42,954 bases of DNA from Ancylobacter amanitiformis (lineage in GTDB: Bacteria > Pseudomonadota > Alphaproteobacteria > Rhizobiales > Xanthobacteraceae): contig NZ_JAUSVR010000026.1 of assembly GCF_030814815.1 (NCBI RefSeq), forward strand, positions 1 through 42,954. Direction: 5' to 3'. The position numbers and the translations under genes were made by a program. The notes under the pieces are model-generated. The model was not told where the DNA came from. It saw only the letters and a program-made list of their open reading frames with translations, and searched no databases. The stretch's first letter is position 1; every line of letters starts with the position of its first letter. Below are positions 17,054 to 25,636 of this stretch, piece after piece.

Positions 17054-18640
17054 TCAGGGGGTCGGCCGCTCGCCGGGCAAGACCGGGGCGCGCCGCAGCC
17101 GGGTCGCCTGCTCGAAGGCATAGGCGAACGCCAGAATGGCCGCGTCGGTGTCGATCGCGGGTCCGACGATGTCGACCGCGATGGGGCGCCCATCCTCCAG
17201 GAAACCGGCGGGAACCGTGACGACCGGAAGACCCATCTCGTTGATCTCGGTGCCGACGACCTGATCGCCGAGATAGGCCAGCGTATCGCCGCCAATATCG
17301 GGCAGCGGATTGACCGAGCGGGGGAAGAAGAGGGCATCGATGCCCTTGTCGCGCAGGATCGTCTCGTACTGCGCGCGCAAGGCGCGCGCCTGCTCGATGA
17401 CCGCGATCATGCCGGCATCATCGGCGCCGACATTGATGGCCGCGCTCGACAGAAGTCCGTGCAAGGGGGCGGTGGTGCCGGCGCCGATCTCGAAGCCGGC
17501 GCGCTCCCTGAAAGCTGATCGCGAGGAGGGGTTGGAGCCGCCCAAGGCGCTGAGATAGGCATCTACGCCGGCGAGATAGGAGTTTGTGGCGACGAACGAG
17601 GTTCGGCTCTCCCAGCGCGCGCGCCAGTCGGTATCGGCAAACACCACGGGTATCAGCTCCGCCCCGAGCCCTGACAGCACATCGGTCATCAGGCGATAAT
17701 GTTCCGCGATCGCGGGATGCAGGTCGGGCGCCCATTGGCCAGGCTCGAACAGCCCGATCCGCGCTCCCCTCAAGGCATCGGCATTCAGGGCGGCCGCGAA
17801 ATCCGGGGTGCCGGCGCGACGCGCGGTGCGGGGGTCGGCCGGCGTCGGCCCGGCGAGAACGTCCATCAGGATGGCAACATCGGCCACGGTCCTGGCAATG
17901 GGTCCCGCAACGTCGTGATGGCTGGACAGGCCCGGGAACACGCCGTCGATCGGCACCATGCCGAAGCTCGGCTTCAGGCCGACGAGGCTTTGCGCCGAGG
18001 CCGGGAACAGTATGGAGCCGGCTGTGTCGGTGCCGAGCGATGCGATGCCAAATCCGGCCGCGACTGCCGCCGCGCTCCCCGTACTCGACGCCCCCGGCGC
18101 GAAGCGCGCATCGTAGGGGTTGAGCGTGTCGCCATTATAGCTCGAATCGGCGCGCAGCCCGTCCAGGCCGAAATCGGGCAGATTGCTCTTGCCGACGATC
18201 AGCGCGCCCGCCTGCTTGAGCCTCGCGACCACGCTGGCGTCACGCTCCGGGATCAGATCGATGCCGTTGAAGACCGCGCCGGACGGGTCGAGAACCCGAT
18301 CATCCGAGGCAAAGCCCGCATAACCCGCCGTGGTACGGATGCCGGCAACGTTCATATTGTCCTTGATGACGATCGGCACGCCATGGAGCGGGCCCTTTCG
18401 CACGCCGGCCTGCCGCTCGGCATCGATCTGCGCGGCATCGTCCATGAGCGCCATGTTCACGCTGATGAAGGCGTTCAGATAGGGCTCCAGCCGGGCGATC
18501 CGCGCCAGACAGGCCGCCGCGACGTCGCAAGCGGAGAAGCGCCCCTCTTGATAGCCGACTTGCAAGTCGGCGATGGTTCCGCTGATCAGGTCGATCTCGG
18601 CAGCGGGGAGCGGAAAGGCCGGAAGCCTGAGATGCCTCAT
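17054..18640 (-). CDS. Amidase-signature family hydrolase
   Basis: The product is 528 aa. The Ser-cisSer-Lys catalytic set is visible: Lys in VIKDNMNVAG, the GASSTGSAAAVAAG Ser cluster and GTDTAGSILFPAS with the nucleophilic Ser. The usual GTDTGGSIR is slightly altered (TAGSILF), suggesting an unusual acyl pocket. No signal peptide is evident. Substrate prediction is not possible. The gene stands alone and has a TetR-type palindrome 39-54 bases before its start. It may be an aliphatic or aryl amidase. Confidence 0.9.
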   Translation of the reverse strand: MRHLRLPAFPLPAAEIDLISGTIADLQVGYQEGRFSACDVAAACLARIARLEPYLNAFISVNMALMDDAAQIDAERQAGVRKGPLHGVPIVIKDNMNVAGIRTTAGYAGFASDDRVLDPSGAVFNGIDLIPERDASVVARLKQAGALIVGKSNLPDFGLDGLRADSSYNGDTLNPYDARFAPGASSTGSAAAVAAGFGIASLGTDTAGSILFPASAQSLVGLKPSFGMVPIDGVFPGLSSHHDVAGPIARTVADVAILMDVLAGPTPADPRTARRAGTPDFAAALNADALRGARIGLFEPGQWAPDLHPAIAEHYRLMTDVLSGLGAELIPVVFADTDWRARWESRTSFVATNSYLAGVDAYLSALGGSNPSSRSAFRERAGFEIGAGTTAPLHGLLSSAAINVGADDAGMIAVIEQARALRAQYETILRDKGIDALFFPRSVNPLPDIGGDTLAYLGDQVVGTEINEMGLPVVTVPAGFLEDGRPIAVDIVGPAIDTDAAILAFAYAFEQATRLRRAPVLPGERPTP

Positions 18641-18678
18641 GTGCGGAACGCCCTGTCGGAGGAAGCTTATCTGCCAAT

Positions 18679-18694
18679 TAAAACGTTCGTTCTA
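18679..18694. promoter_or_regulatory. TetR-type palindrome upstream of the amidase gene
   Basis: TAAAACG-TT-CGTTCTA has 7-base arms with one mismatch. One half-site (TAGAACG on the opposite strand) is identical to the left half of the palindrome at 30021-30036 upstream of the TetR gene at 29361. The amidase may therefore be controlled by that or a related TetR. Confidence 0.5.
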
Positions 18695-18732
18695 AAAATA
18701 CACAAGAGAAGATATCGACCCGCGCGGCCGCT

Positions 18733-20166
18733 TCAGCGCCGCGTCTCGCCCGTCCCCTTCATCTTGCGCACGATGGTGGACTGGCTCACCCCGAGATGGC
18801 GCGCCGCACCCCGGGTCGTGGAAAAGCGTTGCAGCGCGCTCTCGATAAGGGCGGCTTCAAAGCGGCGCACCTGTTCGTCGAGGCCGAGTCCGTCCAGCTC
18901 AACGCGCCCGACGCCGCGCGCCTCCGGGTGGTCGGGCCCCGCTGGCGTCGCGGCGATCCCCAGTTCCTCGGCTTCGATCACAGTGCCGGGCGACGTCACG
19001 ACCAGCCGCTCGACCAGATTGCGCAACTCGCGAATGTTTCCTGGCCAGTCATAGGCGACCAGCACCAGCGCGGCGGCATGGGAAAACTGCTTGGGGGTGC
19101 GATATTGCGCGTTGAAACCGGAAAGCGCCTGGCGGACGAGGGGCAGAATATCCTCCCGCCGCTCGCGCAGCGGCGGCACCACGACCGGCACCACGTTGAG
19201 GCGGTAGAACAGATCGGCGCGAAAGGTCGAGGCCTCGACCGCGCGGGCCAGATCGCGATTGGTCGCGGCCACGATGCGAATGTCGAGCGGCATGGAGCGG
19301 GTGGAGCCGAGCCGCGCGACGGTTCGATCCTGCAGCACGTGGAGCAGCTTCACCTGCATGTCGAGCGGCAGTTCGCCGATCTCGTCGAGAAACAGCGTGC
19401 CATGATTGGCCAATTCCAGCATGCCGGGCTTGCCGTTCTTGTGCGCGCCGGTGAACGCGCCGGCCTCATAGCCGAACAGCTCGGATTCGATGAGGTCGCG
19501 CGGCAGCGCGCCGCAGTTGATCTTGATGAAGGCGGCGTTGGCGCGCGGACTCTCGCGGTGCACGAGGCGGGCGAACACTTCCTTGCCGACGCCGGACTCG
19601 CCGGTCAGCAGCACGGTGGCATCCGAGGCCGACACCCGCCGCAACAGATCGGCGATCCGCCGCGTCGCGTCGCCATGAAAAACCGGGCCGTCCGGCGGCA
19701 GGCCCTCCTGGCGCAGCTGCGCCACTTCCGTTTCCGCCCGCGCCAGATCGTGCCGGATGCGTGACAGCTCGGCCTGCAACTGGTCGAGTTCGGTCGTGTC
19801 CCGCGAGTTGATGATCACCCGCCGCACCCGCCCCTCATCGTCGAAGAGCGGCGTTCCGGTCGCGAGAATGGTCTTGCCGGTATGGGTGCGCTGTAGCGCC
19901 GTCACGCGCTGGCCGGTGGCGATGACACGCGGGGCGATGACCGGGCGGATCAGGCCGTCCGCCTCCAGCTCGACGACCAGCCGGCCGACGACATCCTCGG
20001 CCCGAAAGTCGTAATTGCGCTCGCAGCCGGGATTGACCAGCAGCGTGCGTCCCTCGCCATCGGCGACGAAGATACCGTCGAACGAATTGCGAATGATCTC
20101 GCTGAAATCACCCTCGGTCAGCGGCAGATCCGGCGCAGCCGCCGAGGGTTGAATGGGCAGGCGCAT
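18733..20166 (-). CDS. dhlR: DhlR-like sigma-54-dependent activator (PAS, AAA+, HTH)
   Basis: The product is 477 aa. Residues about 15-125 form a PAS domain ([29 protein letters not shown]). The AAA+ domain has Walker A GESGVGKE (189-196), the sigma-54 loop GAFTGA (236-241), Walker [10 protein letters not shown] (257-264) and an arginine-finger region ATNRDL...[11 protein letters not shown]. The C-terminus is a Fis/TyrR-like HTH ([19 protein letters not shown]). I chose ATG 20166 (GGAAAGAG upstream) because a longer TTG start would overlap the tandem palindromes at 20179-20214. It is divergent from dhlC-dhlB as in Xanthobacter, and should activate the sigma-54 promoter at 20267 in response to haloacids. 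Confidence 0.88.
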   Translation of the reverse strand: MRLPIQPSAAAPDLPLTEGDFSEIIRNSFDGIFVADGEGRTLLVNPGCERNYDFRAEDVVGRLVVELEADGLIRPVIAPRVIATGQRVTALQRTHTGKTILATGTPLFDDEGRVRRVIINSRDTTELDQLQAELSRIRHDLARAETEVAQLRQEGLPPDGPVFHGDATRRIADLLRRVSASDATVLLTGESGVGKEVFARLVHRESPRANAAFIKINCGALPRDLIESELFGYEAGAFTGAHKNGKPGMLELANHGTLFLDEIGELPLDMQVKLLHVLQDRTVARLGSTRSMPLDIRIVAATNRDLARAVEASTFRADLFYRLNVVPVVVPPLRERREDILPLVRQALSGFNAQYRTPKQFSHAAALVLVAYDWPGNIRELRNLVERLVVTSPGTVIEAEELGIAATPAGPDHPEARGVGRVELDGLGLDEQVRRFEAALIESALQRFSTTRGAARHLGVSQSTIVRKMKGTGETRR

Positions 20167-20178
20167 GGCACTCTTTCC

Positions 20179-20214
20179 GATGCAGTATCGCATCACGCGA
20201 TGCAATTATGCATC
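20179..20214. promoter_or_regulatory. Tandem palindromic enhancer sites for the sigma-54 activator
   Basis: Two 16 bp palindromes, GATGC-N6-GCATC at 20179-20194 and again at 20199-20214, have centres 20 bp apart (two helical turns). The second is perfect over six bases (GATGCA/TGCATC). Their centres are about 106 and 86 bp upstream of the predicted transcription start, where enhancer-binding proteins of the NtrC class act. Confidence 0.75.
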
Positions 20215-20266
20215 TATGGGGCAAGCCAATTCATCTAACTCTTTGATATTACACATATCACGGCGG

Positions 20267-20281
20267 TGGCATGCAAGTTGC
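20267..20281 (+). promoter_or_regulatory. Sigma-54 (-24/-12) promoter for the dhlC-dhlB operon
   Basis: TGGCATGCAAGTTGC matches the consensus TGGCAC-N5-TTGC with the invariant GG (20268-20269) and GC (20280-20281) exactly 10 bases apart. Transcription should start near 20292, about 64 bases before the DUF485 gene. Confidence 0.85.
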
Positions 20282-20355
20282 GGAATGCATGGCGAGCCAG
20301 ATTGCGGCGCCATTCCGCAGGACAAGGCCCATAACAAGACCAAAGGAAACGCCCA

Positions 20356-20733
20356 ATGACAATCCACTCCGCGCCGGTGCGCAAACCGGCCGTGGGGGGC
20401 TCGCCCCCTCTCGCCGTTCGCATGCCCGACTGGCATGCACGTGCCGAAGGCCCGACCTTTCGCCGGCTGATCCAGGCCAAGCGCCAGATCATCGGCTGGC
20501 TGCTCGGCGTCTCGCTCGGCTTCTTCTTCCTGACGCTGCTGCTGGCCGGCTATGCCCGCCCGTTCATGGCGGCCAAGGCCTTCGGCGCGCTGAACGTCGG
20601 CTACGTGCTGGTTATCGCCATCTATCTCGTGACCTGGGGAGCCGCCCTGCTCTACACGCTCGCGGCCCATCGCATCTTCGATCCGCTTGCCGCGACCGCG
20701 CGTGATGCCGCCACACGGGAGGGCACGCGATGA
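20356..20733 (+). CDS. DUF485 family membrane protein, partner of the symporter
   Basis: The product is 125 aa. The DUF485 hallmark FRRLIQAKRQIIGWLLGVSLGFFFLTLLLAGYARPFMAAK is followed by a second hydrophobic helix (VGYVLVIAIYLVTWGAALLYTLAA). Such proteins (YjcH in E. coli) are encoded just before ActP-type acetate symporters. Its stop overlaps the symporter start (ATGA at 20730), giving tight coupling. The N-terminal 25 residues are Pro-rich and look cytoplasmic. Confidence 0.88.
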   Translation: MTIHSAPVRKPAVGGSPPLAVRMPDWHARAEGPTFRRLIQAKRQIIGWLLGVSLGFFFLTLLLAGYARPFMAAKAFGALNVGYVLVIAIYLVTWGAALLYTLAAHRIFDPLAATARDAATREGTR

Positions 20734-22280
20734 AACTGCTCTCCCTCGCCATCTTCGTGGTGATCCTCGCGGTCACCCTCGGCATCACCTATTGGGCGGC
20801 GCGGCGCACCCGCACCGTCAGCGATTTCTATACCGCGCATGGCAATCTCAGCCCGTTGCAGAACGGTTTCGCGCTGGCCGGCGACTGGATGAGCGCGGCG
20901 GCCTTTCTCGGCTTCTCCGGCCTCGCCGCGCTCTACGGCATGGACGGCTCTCTCTATGCCGCCGGCGCGCTCGTCGCCTTCCTCGCCATCCTGATGCTGG
21001 TGGCCGAGCCGATCCGCAACACCGGGCGTTTCACGCTCGGCGACGTCATCGCCTTCCGCATGCAGCGCCCGCAGGCCCGGCTTGCGGCGGTGCTGGGCAC
21101 GGTGGTGGTGAGCCTGGCCTATCTGGTGCCGCAGATGGCGGGCGGGGCGGCGCTGCTCAAGCTGCTGCTCGGCGTGCCCTATGCCATCTCGATCGTCGGC
21201 GTGGGTATCGGCATGCTGGTCTATGTCGTGTTCGGCGGCATGCTGGCCACGACCTGGGTGCAGATCATCAAGGCCGTCCTGCTGCTCGGCACCGCCACCG
21301 TGCTGGTCGCCCTGCTGCTCGCGCAGTTCGGCTTCGATCCTCTCGCCGTGTTCGGCGCGGCGGAGACGCGCTACGGGCCGCAGCTCCTGGCGCCGGGCAA
21401 CTATCTCAAGCACCCGCTGGATCAGCTTTCGCTCGGGCTGAGCTTTGCCTTCGGCACCGCCGGCCTGCCGCACGTCATGACCCGCTTCTATACCGTCCGC
21501 GACGCCCAGACCGCCCGGCGCTCGGCGGTGTGGCTGATGTTCCTCGCCGGTGCGTTCTTCCTCGTGACCACCCTGATCGGCCTCGGCTCGGCCGCACTGG
21601 TCGGGCAGGACGTCATCCGGGCCGCCGACAAGGGTGGCAATCTCGCCTTGCCGCTGCTGGCGCAGTATCTCGGCGGCGGTCCCGGCAGCCTTGGCGGGGA
21701 GATTTTTCTCGCCGTCGTCGTCGCCGTGGCCTTCGCGACCATCCTGGCCGTCGTGGCGGCTCTGACGCTCTCCACCTCCGGCGCGATCGCGCATGATCTT
21801 TATGTGAACGTGATGCGCGGCGGGCAGGTGGGCGAGCGCGAGCAGGTGAAGGTGGCCCGGATCGCGACGCTCGCGGTGGGCGCCTTTGCCATCCTGTTCG
21901 GCCTGCTGGCGCAGGGCATCAACGTGGCGGTGCTGGTGATCCTGGCGATTTCGATCGCGGCCAGCGCGAATTTCCCGGTCATCGTTCTGTCCCTGTTCTG
22001 GCGCCGGTTCAATACCGTCGGCGTTGTCGCGGGCATGACGGCGGGGTTGGCTTCCTCGGTGGCGCTGGCGATGCTCGGGCCGGCCTTCATGGGTGCCGAC
22101 GCGCTGTTTCCGATCGTAAACCCGGCGGTTGCCAGCGTGCCGATCGGCTTTCTCGGCGCCATTCTCGGCGCGCTCCTGTCGCGGCGCGACCCGGTTTCGG
22201 AAGCGCAGTTCGATGAAGTCATCTTCCGGGCGAATACCGGCCTGCGCGACGACGCGTCGACCGGCCCCGCCCACCACTGA
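20730..22280 (+). CDS. dhlC: DhlC-like sodium:solute (acetate/haloacetate) symporter
   Basis: The product is 516 aa with about 13 membrane helices, of the SSS family near ActP. Typical blocks are DFYTAHGNLSPLQNGFALAGDWMSAAAFLGFSGL, TLGDVIAFR, GGMLATTWVQIIKAVLL, GTAGLPHVMTRFYTV and ASANFPVIVLSLFWRRFNTVGVVAGM. The position between a DUF485 gene and a haloacid dehalogenase matches dhlC of Xanthobacter autotrophicus, proposed to import haloalkanoic acids. Substrate assignment rests on context. Transcription is probably sigma-54-dependent from 20267. Confidence 0.9.
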   Translation: MKLLSLAIFVVILAVTLGITYWAARRTRTVSDFYTAHGNLSPLQNGFALAGDWMSAAAFLGFSGLAALYGMDGSLYAAGALVAFLAILMLVAEPIRNTGRFTLGDVIAFRMQRPQARLAAVLGTVVVSLAYLVPQMAGGAALLKLLLGVPYAISIVGVGIGMLVYVVFGGMLATTWVQIIKAVLLLGTATVLVALLLAQFGFDPLAVFGAAETRYGPQLLAPGNYLKHPLDQLSLGLSFAFGTAGLPHVMTRFYTVRDAQTARRSAVWLMFLAGAFFLVTTLIGLGSAALVGQDVIRAADKGGNLALPLLAQYLGGGPGSLGGEIFLAVVVAVAFATILAVVAALTLSTSGAIAHDLYVNVMRGGQVGEREQVKVARIATLAVGAFAILFGLLAQGINVAVLVILAISIAASANFPVIVLSLFWRRFNTVGVVAGMTAGLASSVALAMLGPAFMGADALFPIVNPAVASVPIGFLGAILGALLSRRDPVSEAQFDEVIFRANTGLRDDASTGPAHH

Positions 22281-22293
22281 AATGAGACGCGAC

Positions 22294-23064
22294 ATGATCA
22301 AAGCCGTTGTTTTCGATGCCTATGGAACCCTGTTCGACGTCCAGTCGGTCGCCGACGCGACCGAGCGCGCCTATCCCGGATATGGCGAGTACATCACGCA
22401 GATCTGGCGGCAGAAGCAGCTGGAATATAGCTGGCTGCGCTCGCTCATGGGGCGCTACCAGGATTTCTGGAGCGTGACGCAGGAAGCCCTGGCCTACACG
22501 CTGAACACGCTCGGTCGCGAGCCGGACGCCGCCTTCCTCGCCGAGATGGCGGAGGCCTATAATCGGCTTCGGCCCTATCCCGACGCGGCCCAGTGCCTGA
22601 AGGACCTCGCTCCGCTCCGGCTCGCCATCCTCTCCAACGGCGCGCCGGGCATGCTGCAGCGCCTCGTCGCCAATGCCGGTATCGCCGAGCTTTTGGACGA
22701 GGTGATCAGCGTCGATTCCAAAGCGGTCTTCAAGCCGCATCCCCGCGCCTACGAGATGGTGGAGGAAGCCCTCGGGGTGAAGCCGGAGAACGTTCTGTTC
22801 GTGTCGTCCAACGGTTTCGACGTCGGCGGCGCGAAGAATTTCGGCTTCCGTGTCGCCCGCGTCGCACGTCTGCCGACGCAGAAGCTGACCCGCGAGCTCG
22901 AGGCGCGCCCGATCACGCCCCTGACCATGTTCAAGGCGCTCAGGATGCAGGAGGAGACCTACGCGGAAGCGGCGGATTTCGAGGTGGAGGCGCTCTCCCG
23001 ATTGCCGCAGCTGATCCGCGCCGAACAGGCGGAATCGATGCGGACCGCGGACGACCGGGCCTGA
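22294..23064 (+). CDS. dhlB: (S)-2-haloacid dehalogenase type II (DhlB)
   Basis: The product is 256 aa, HAD superfamily. It hydrolyses L-2-haloacids such as chloroacetate to 2-hydroxyacids through an Asp ester. All residues known from DhlB are present at the same numbers: D8 (VFDAYGT), T12, R39, S114-N115 (LSNG), K147 (FKPHP), Y153, S171, N173 and D176. The C-terminus (PLTMFKALRMQEETYAEAADF) also matches DhlB. It starts 13 bases after the symporter stop in the same sigma-54 operon. Cytoplasmic. The identification is among the strongest in the window. Confidence 0.97.
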   Translation: MIKAVVFDAYGTLFDVQSVADATERAYPGYGEYITQIWRQKQLEYSWLRSLMGRYQDFWSVTQEALAYTLNTLGREPDAAFLAEMAEAYNRLRPYPDAAQCLKDLAPLRLAILSNGAPGMLQRLVANAGIAELLDEVISVDSKAVFKPHPRAYEMVEEALGVKPENVLFVSSNGFDVGGAKNFGFRVARVARLPTQKLTRELEARPITPLTMFKALRMQEETYAEAADFEVEALSRLPQLIRAEQAESMRTADDRA

Positions 23065-23074
23065 CGCGACGTCA

Positions 23075-23614
23075 ATGCAGGGGGAAGACCGGGACAGGTT
23101 GGCGCGCCGGCGCGAGCGCATCGGCATCGCCGCCGCCGCTATGCTCGTCACGGGGGCGGTCTTCGCCCTGCACGTCGCGGCGCGGGCGTCGGGGACGGCA
23201 CTTGCCGCCTTTCCCTTCGCGACGACGCTCGTCCTGGTGTGCGGCGCGCCGGGCAGCCCACCGTCGAGCAGCCGCGCCATTGTCGGCGGCCACATGATCT
23301 GCGGGGCGGTGGCGCTATGCGGCCACCAGCTCTGGCCGCACTCGGAACTTGCGACCGCCGGCATGGTGGGGGTGGCGCTGGCCCTGATGATGGCGCTGCG
23401 CTGCTTTCACCCGCCGGCGGGGATCACCCCGCTTATCGCCGCGCAGTTCGACCCGGACTGGAGCTTCCTGCTCTGGCCGGTGTTGAGCGGCGCCCTGCTG
23501 GCGGCGCTGCTGGCGCGCAGCCTGGAGGCGCTCCGGCTTTTCCGGCGCGTCGGCGATGCCAACCAGTTGCCGCCCTCGCCGTCCTCGCCCGACCCGGGCG
23601 GCTCGCAAAATTAG
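23075..23614 (+). CDS. HPP-family membrane protein
   Basis: The product is 179 aa with four predicted membrane helices. The family motifs are clear: FPFATTLVLVCGAPGSPPSSSRAIVGGHMICGAVAL and MALRCFHPPAGITPLIA, the latter containing the HPP signature. Some HPP proteins take part in nitrite transport in plastids and cyanobacteria; the role of bacterial members is mostly unknown. It follows dhlB by 10 bp and is probably read through with the dhl operon, which is not part of the described dhl locus as I recall it. Confidence 0.85.
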   Translation: MQGEDRDRLARRRERIGIAAAAMLVTGAVFALHVAARASGTALAAFPFATTLVLVCGAPGSPPSSSRAIVGGHMICGAVALCGHQLWPHSELATAGMVGVALALMMALRCFHPPAGITPLIAAQFDPDWSFLLWPVLSGALLAALLARSLEALRLFRRVGDANQLPPSPSSPDPGGSQN

Positions 23615-23622
23615 AGCCGGGC

Positions 23623-23649
23623 TGTAACGAAGCCGCCTTTGCCTGCGTA
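23623..23649 (+). promoter_or_regulatory. ECF-type promoter, upstream of the PLP enzyme gene
   Basis: TGTAAC at 23623-23628, 17 bases, then CGTA at 23646-23649. The architecture is identical to the sites at 28643, 40351, 40278(-) and 34036(-). Transcription would start near 23656, only 5 bases before the first ATG (23661), so translation probably begins at a later ATG (23727). Confidence 0.7.
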
Positions 23650-23726
23650 GAGAAGACATCATGCATCCGACCGTCGGCCGGACCGCATCACGTTTGGCTC
23701 CGACTGCTCCACCGATCGCAGGTTCC

Positions 23727-24884
23727 ATGGACGACCGTCCCTCCCGCCGATTTATGCCCCGCACCGTGGCTACCCGCGCGCTTGGCGTCGGGCGGCCGCC
23801 CTCGACCGCGCTGACGCCCTCGATCGACATGAGTACGACCTATGCGCGGGACCCCGACAATGGCTACAGCTCGGGCCACGTCTATGGCCGCAAGGACAAT
23901 GCCACGGTCCAGCAGGCCGAGCGGCAGATCGCCGAGCTCGAACATGCGCGTGACGCCCTGCTGTTCGGTTCGGGAATGGCGGCGGCTGTTGCCGTCTTCA
24001 CGGCCCTGCCGCCGACCCACATCGTGGCGCCGCGCGACATGTATTGGGGTCTGCGCGTATGGTTGCAATCGGCCCATCGCCACGGCCACGAGGTGAGCTT
24101 CGTCGACATGTCGAGGCTCGACGAGGTTCGATCCAGCCTTCGCCCCGGCAGGACCGGGCTGGTCTGGATCGAGACGCCGAGCAATCCGCTATGGACCGTG
24201 ACCGACATCGCCGCCGTGTCCGATCTCGCCCACCGGGCCGGGGCGATGGTGTGCGCCGATTCCACCGTGGCGACGCCGGTGCTCACCAACCCGCTCCTCT
24301 TCGGGGTCGACATCGTGATGCACTCCGCCACGAAATATCTCAACGGCCATTCGGATGTGGTCGCGGGCGCCTTGGCCAGCGCCGATCGTTCGGAGCTCTG
24401 GCTGCGCATCAAGGACACGCGCGACCAGCAGGGCGCCGTACTCGGCTCGTTCGACGCCTGGCTGCTGACGCGGGGGCTGCGCACCCTCGACCTGCGCGTG
24501 AAGGAGCAGAGCCGCAGCGCCGCCTGGATCGCCGAGCGGCTGCTCGGACACCCCGCGGTCAGCGCCGTCCTTTATCCCGGCCTGCCGGACCATCCCGGCC
24601 ACGCGATCGCCAAACGCCAGATGCCGGGCGGCTTCGGCGGCATGCTGTCCCTGCGCCTGCGCGACGGGGCCGCTGCAGCCATCGCCGCCGCCGCCCAGGT
24701 GCAGCTGTGGCGCCGGGCGACGTCCTTCGGCGGCATCGAGAGCCTCATCGAACATCGCGCCTCGATCGAGGGGGAGGGCTCGCCCTGCCCGGACGACCTG
24801 CTGCGGCTGTCCGTCGGCCTTGAAGACCCCAATGACCTCTATCGCGACCTTGCCGACTCGCTCGACCTTCTGACCCGCACGTGA
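23727..24884 (+). CDS. Cys/Met-metabolism PLP-dependent enzyme (cystathionine gamma-synthase/lyase-like)
   Basis: The product is 385 aa. PLP-binding Lys is K203 in MHSATKYLNGHSDVVAG; VWIETPSNPLW and GYSSGHVYGRKDNATVQQAERQIAELEHA are family blocks. The family catalyses gamma-replacement, gamma-elimination or beta-elimination on Cys, Met or homoserine derivatives; the exact reaction cannot be read from sequence. An ATG at 23661 would lengthen it by 22 residues but lies almost on the predicted transcription start, so I prefer 23727. It heads the cluster of DUF2064, GT2, epimerase, SMR and NrsF genes and overlaps its neighbour closely. Confidence 0.87.
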   Translation: MDDRPSRRFMPRTVATRALGVGRPPSTALTPSIDMSTTYARDPDNGYSSGHVYGRKDNATVQQAERQIAELEHARDALLFGSGMAAAVAVFTALPPTHIVAPRDMYWGLRVWLQSAHRHGHEVSFVDMSRLDEVRSSLRPGRTGLVWIETPSNPLWTVTDIAAVSDLAHRAGAMVCADSTVATPVLTNPLLFGVDIVMHSATKYLNGHSDVVAGALASADRSELWLRIKDTRDQQGAVLGSFDAWLLTRGLRTLDLRVKEQSRSAAWIAERLLGHPAVSAVLYPGLPDHPGHAIAKRQMPGGFGGMLSLRLRDGAAAAIAAAAQVQLWRRATSFGGIESLIEHRASIEGEGSPCPDDLLRLSVGLEDPNDLYRDLADSLDLLTRT

Positions 24885-24895
24885 GGACACGCATC

Positions 24896-25636
24896 ATGTC
24901 GACTGTCGCCGTGGCCATCATCTGCAAGACGCCCGCGCCCGGCAAATCCAAGACCCGCCTGTCGCCGCCCCTGCGCCCCGAGGAATGCGCGGAAATCTCC
25001 GCCTGCTTCATCGCCGACCTTTCCGCCACCATCGCGGCGCTTACCGCCGAGGGCGATGCGCAGGGCTATGCCGTCTACACGCCGGCAGGAACGGAAGCCG
25101 CGCTGACCCGACTGCTCCCGCTCGATTTCGGGCTGGTGCTGCAGGGCGAAGGCGATCTCGGCCAGCGGCTCGACAAGGGGATCGCCGACCTGCTGGCGCT
25201 GGGACATGCAGGAGCCATCCTTATCAATTCCGACAGCCCGACCTTGCCGAAGGCGCTGCTGCGGGAGGCTGTCGAAGCGCTCAAGAGCGGCGACCGGGTC
25301 GTGCTGAGCCCGGCGCTGGACGGCGGCTACACCTTCATCGGCCTCTCCCGTCCGCATCCGCAGCTGTTCGCGGACATGCCGTGGAGCACGCCGGAGGTGC
25401 ACCGCCTGACGCTGGAGCGTGCCCACGACATCGCGCTGCCCGTCGTCGAGCTCGCGCCCTGGTACGATGTCGACGACGCCGCATCCTATGCGCTGCTGGA
25501 GCGGGAACTGGATGGGCTGCCGCTGAGCTTCGCGCCGGCTGACCTCGCGCGCCAGCCCGCAGCGCGTACCGCCGCCTTCGTGCGCCGCCGCCGCGCCGCC
25601 GCTTCCGCGCTTCCCGCGCAGGCAGGTGCGGCATGA
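24896..25636 (+). CDS. DUF2064/TIGR04282 GT-A-fold glycosyltransferase-like protein
   Basis: The product is 246 aa. The opening VAIICKTPAPGKSKTRLSPPL and the segment LINSDSPTLPKALLREAVEAL...VLSPALDGGYTFIGL are diagnostic of DUF2064, a nucleotidyltransferase-like GT-A fold that some databases label arsenosugar biosynthesis glycosyltransferase. Real substrates are known for very few members. ATG 24896 follows GAGGAC; a GTG at 24881 overlapping the previous stop is an alternative. Its stop overlaps the GT2 start. Confidence 0.85.
   Translation: MSTVAVAIICKTPAPGKSKTRLSPPLRPEECAEISACFIADLSATIAALTAEGDAQGYAVYTPAGTEAALTRLLPLDFGLVLQGEGDLGQRLDKGIADLLALGHAGAILINSDSPTLPKALLREAVEALKSGDRVVLSPALDGGYTFIGLSRPHPQLFADMPWSTPEVHRLTLERAHDIALPVVELAPWYDVDDAASYALLERELDGLPLSFAPADLARQPAARTAAFVRRRRAAASALPAQAGAA

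Noticed and set aside
20652..22301. 549-codon open frame on the minus strand
   Set aside because: It lies opposite the dhlC symporter, is rich in Arg, His, Gln and Glu with no recognisable domain, and is explained by high-GC antisense composition. The same applies to the long minus or plus frames opposite msrBA, the amidase, dhlR and mtnK.
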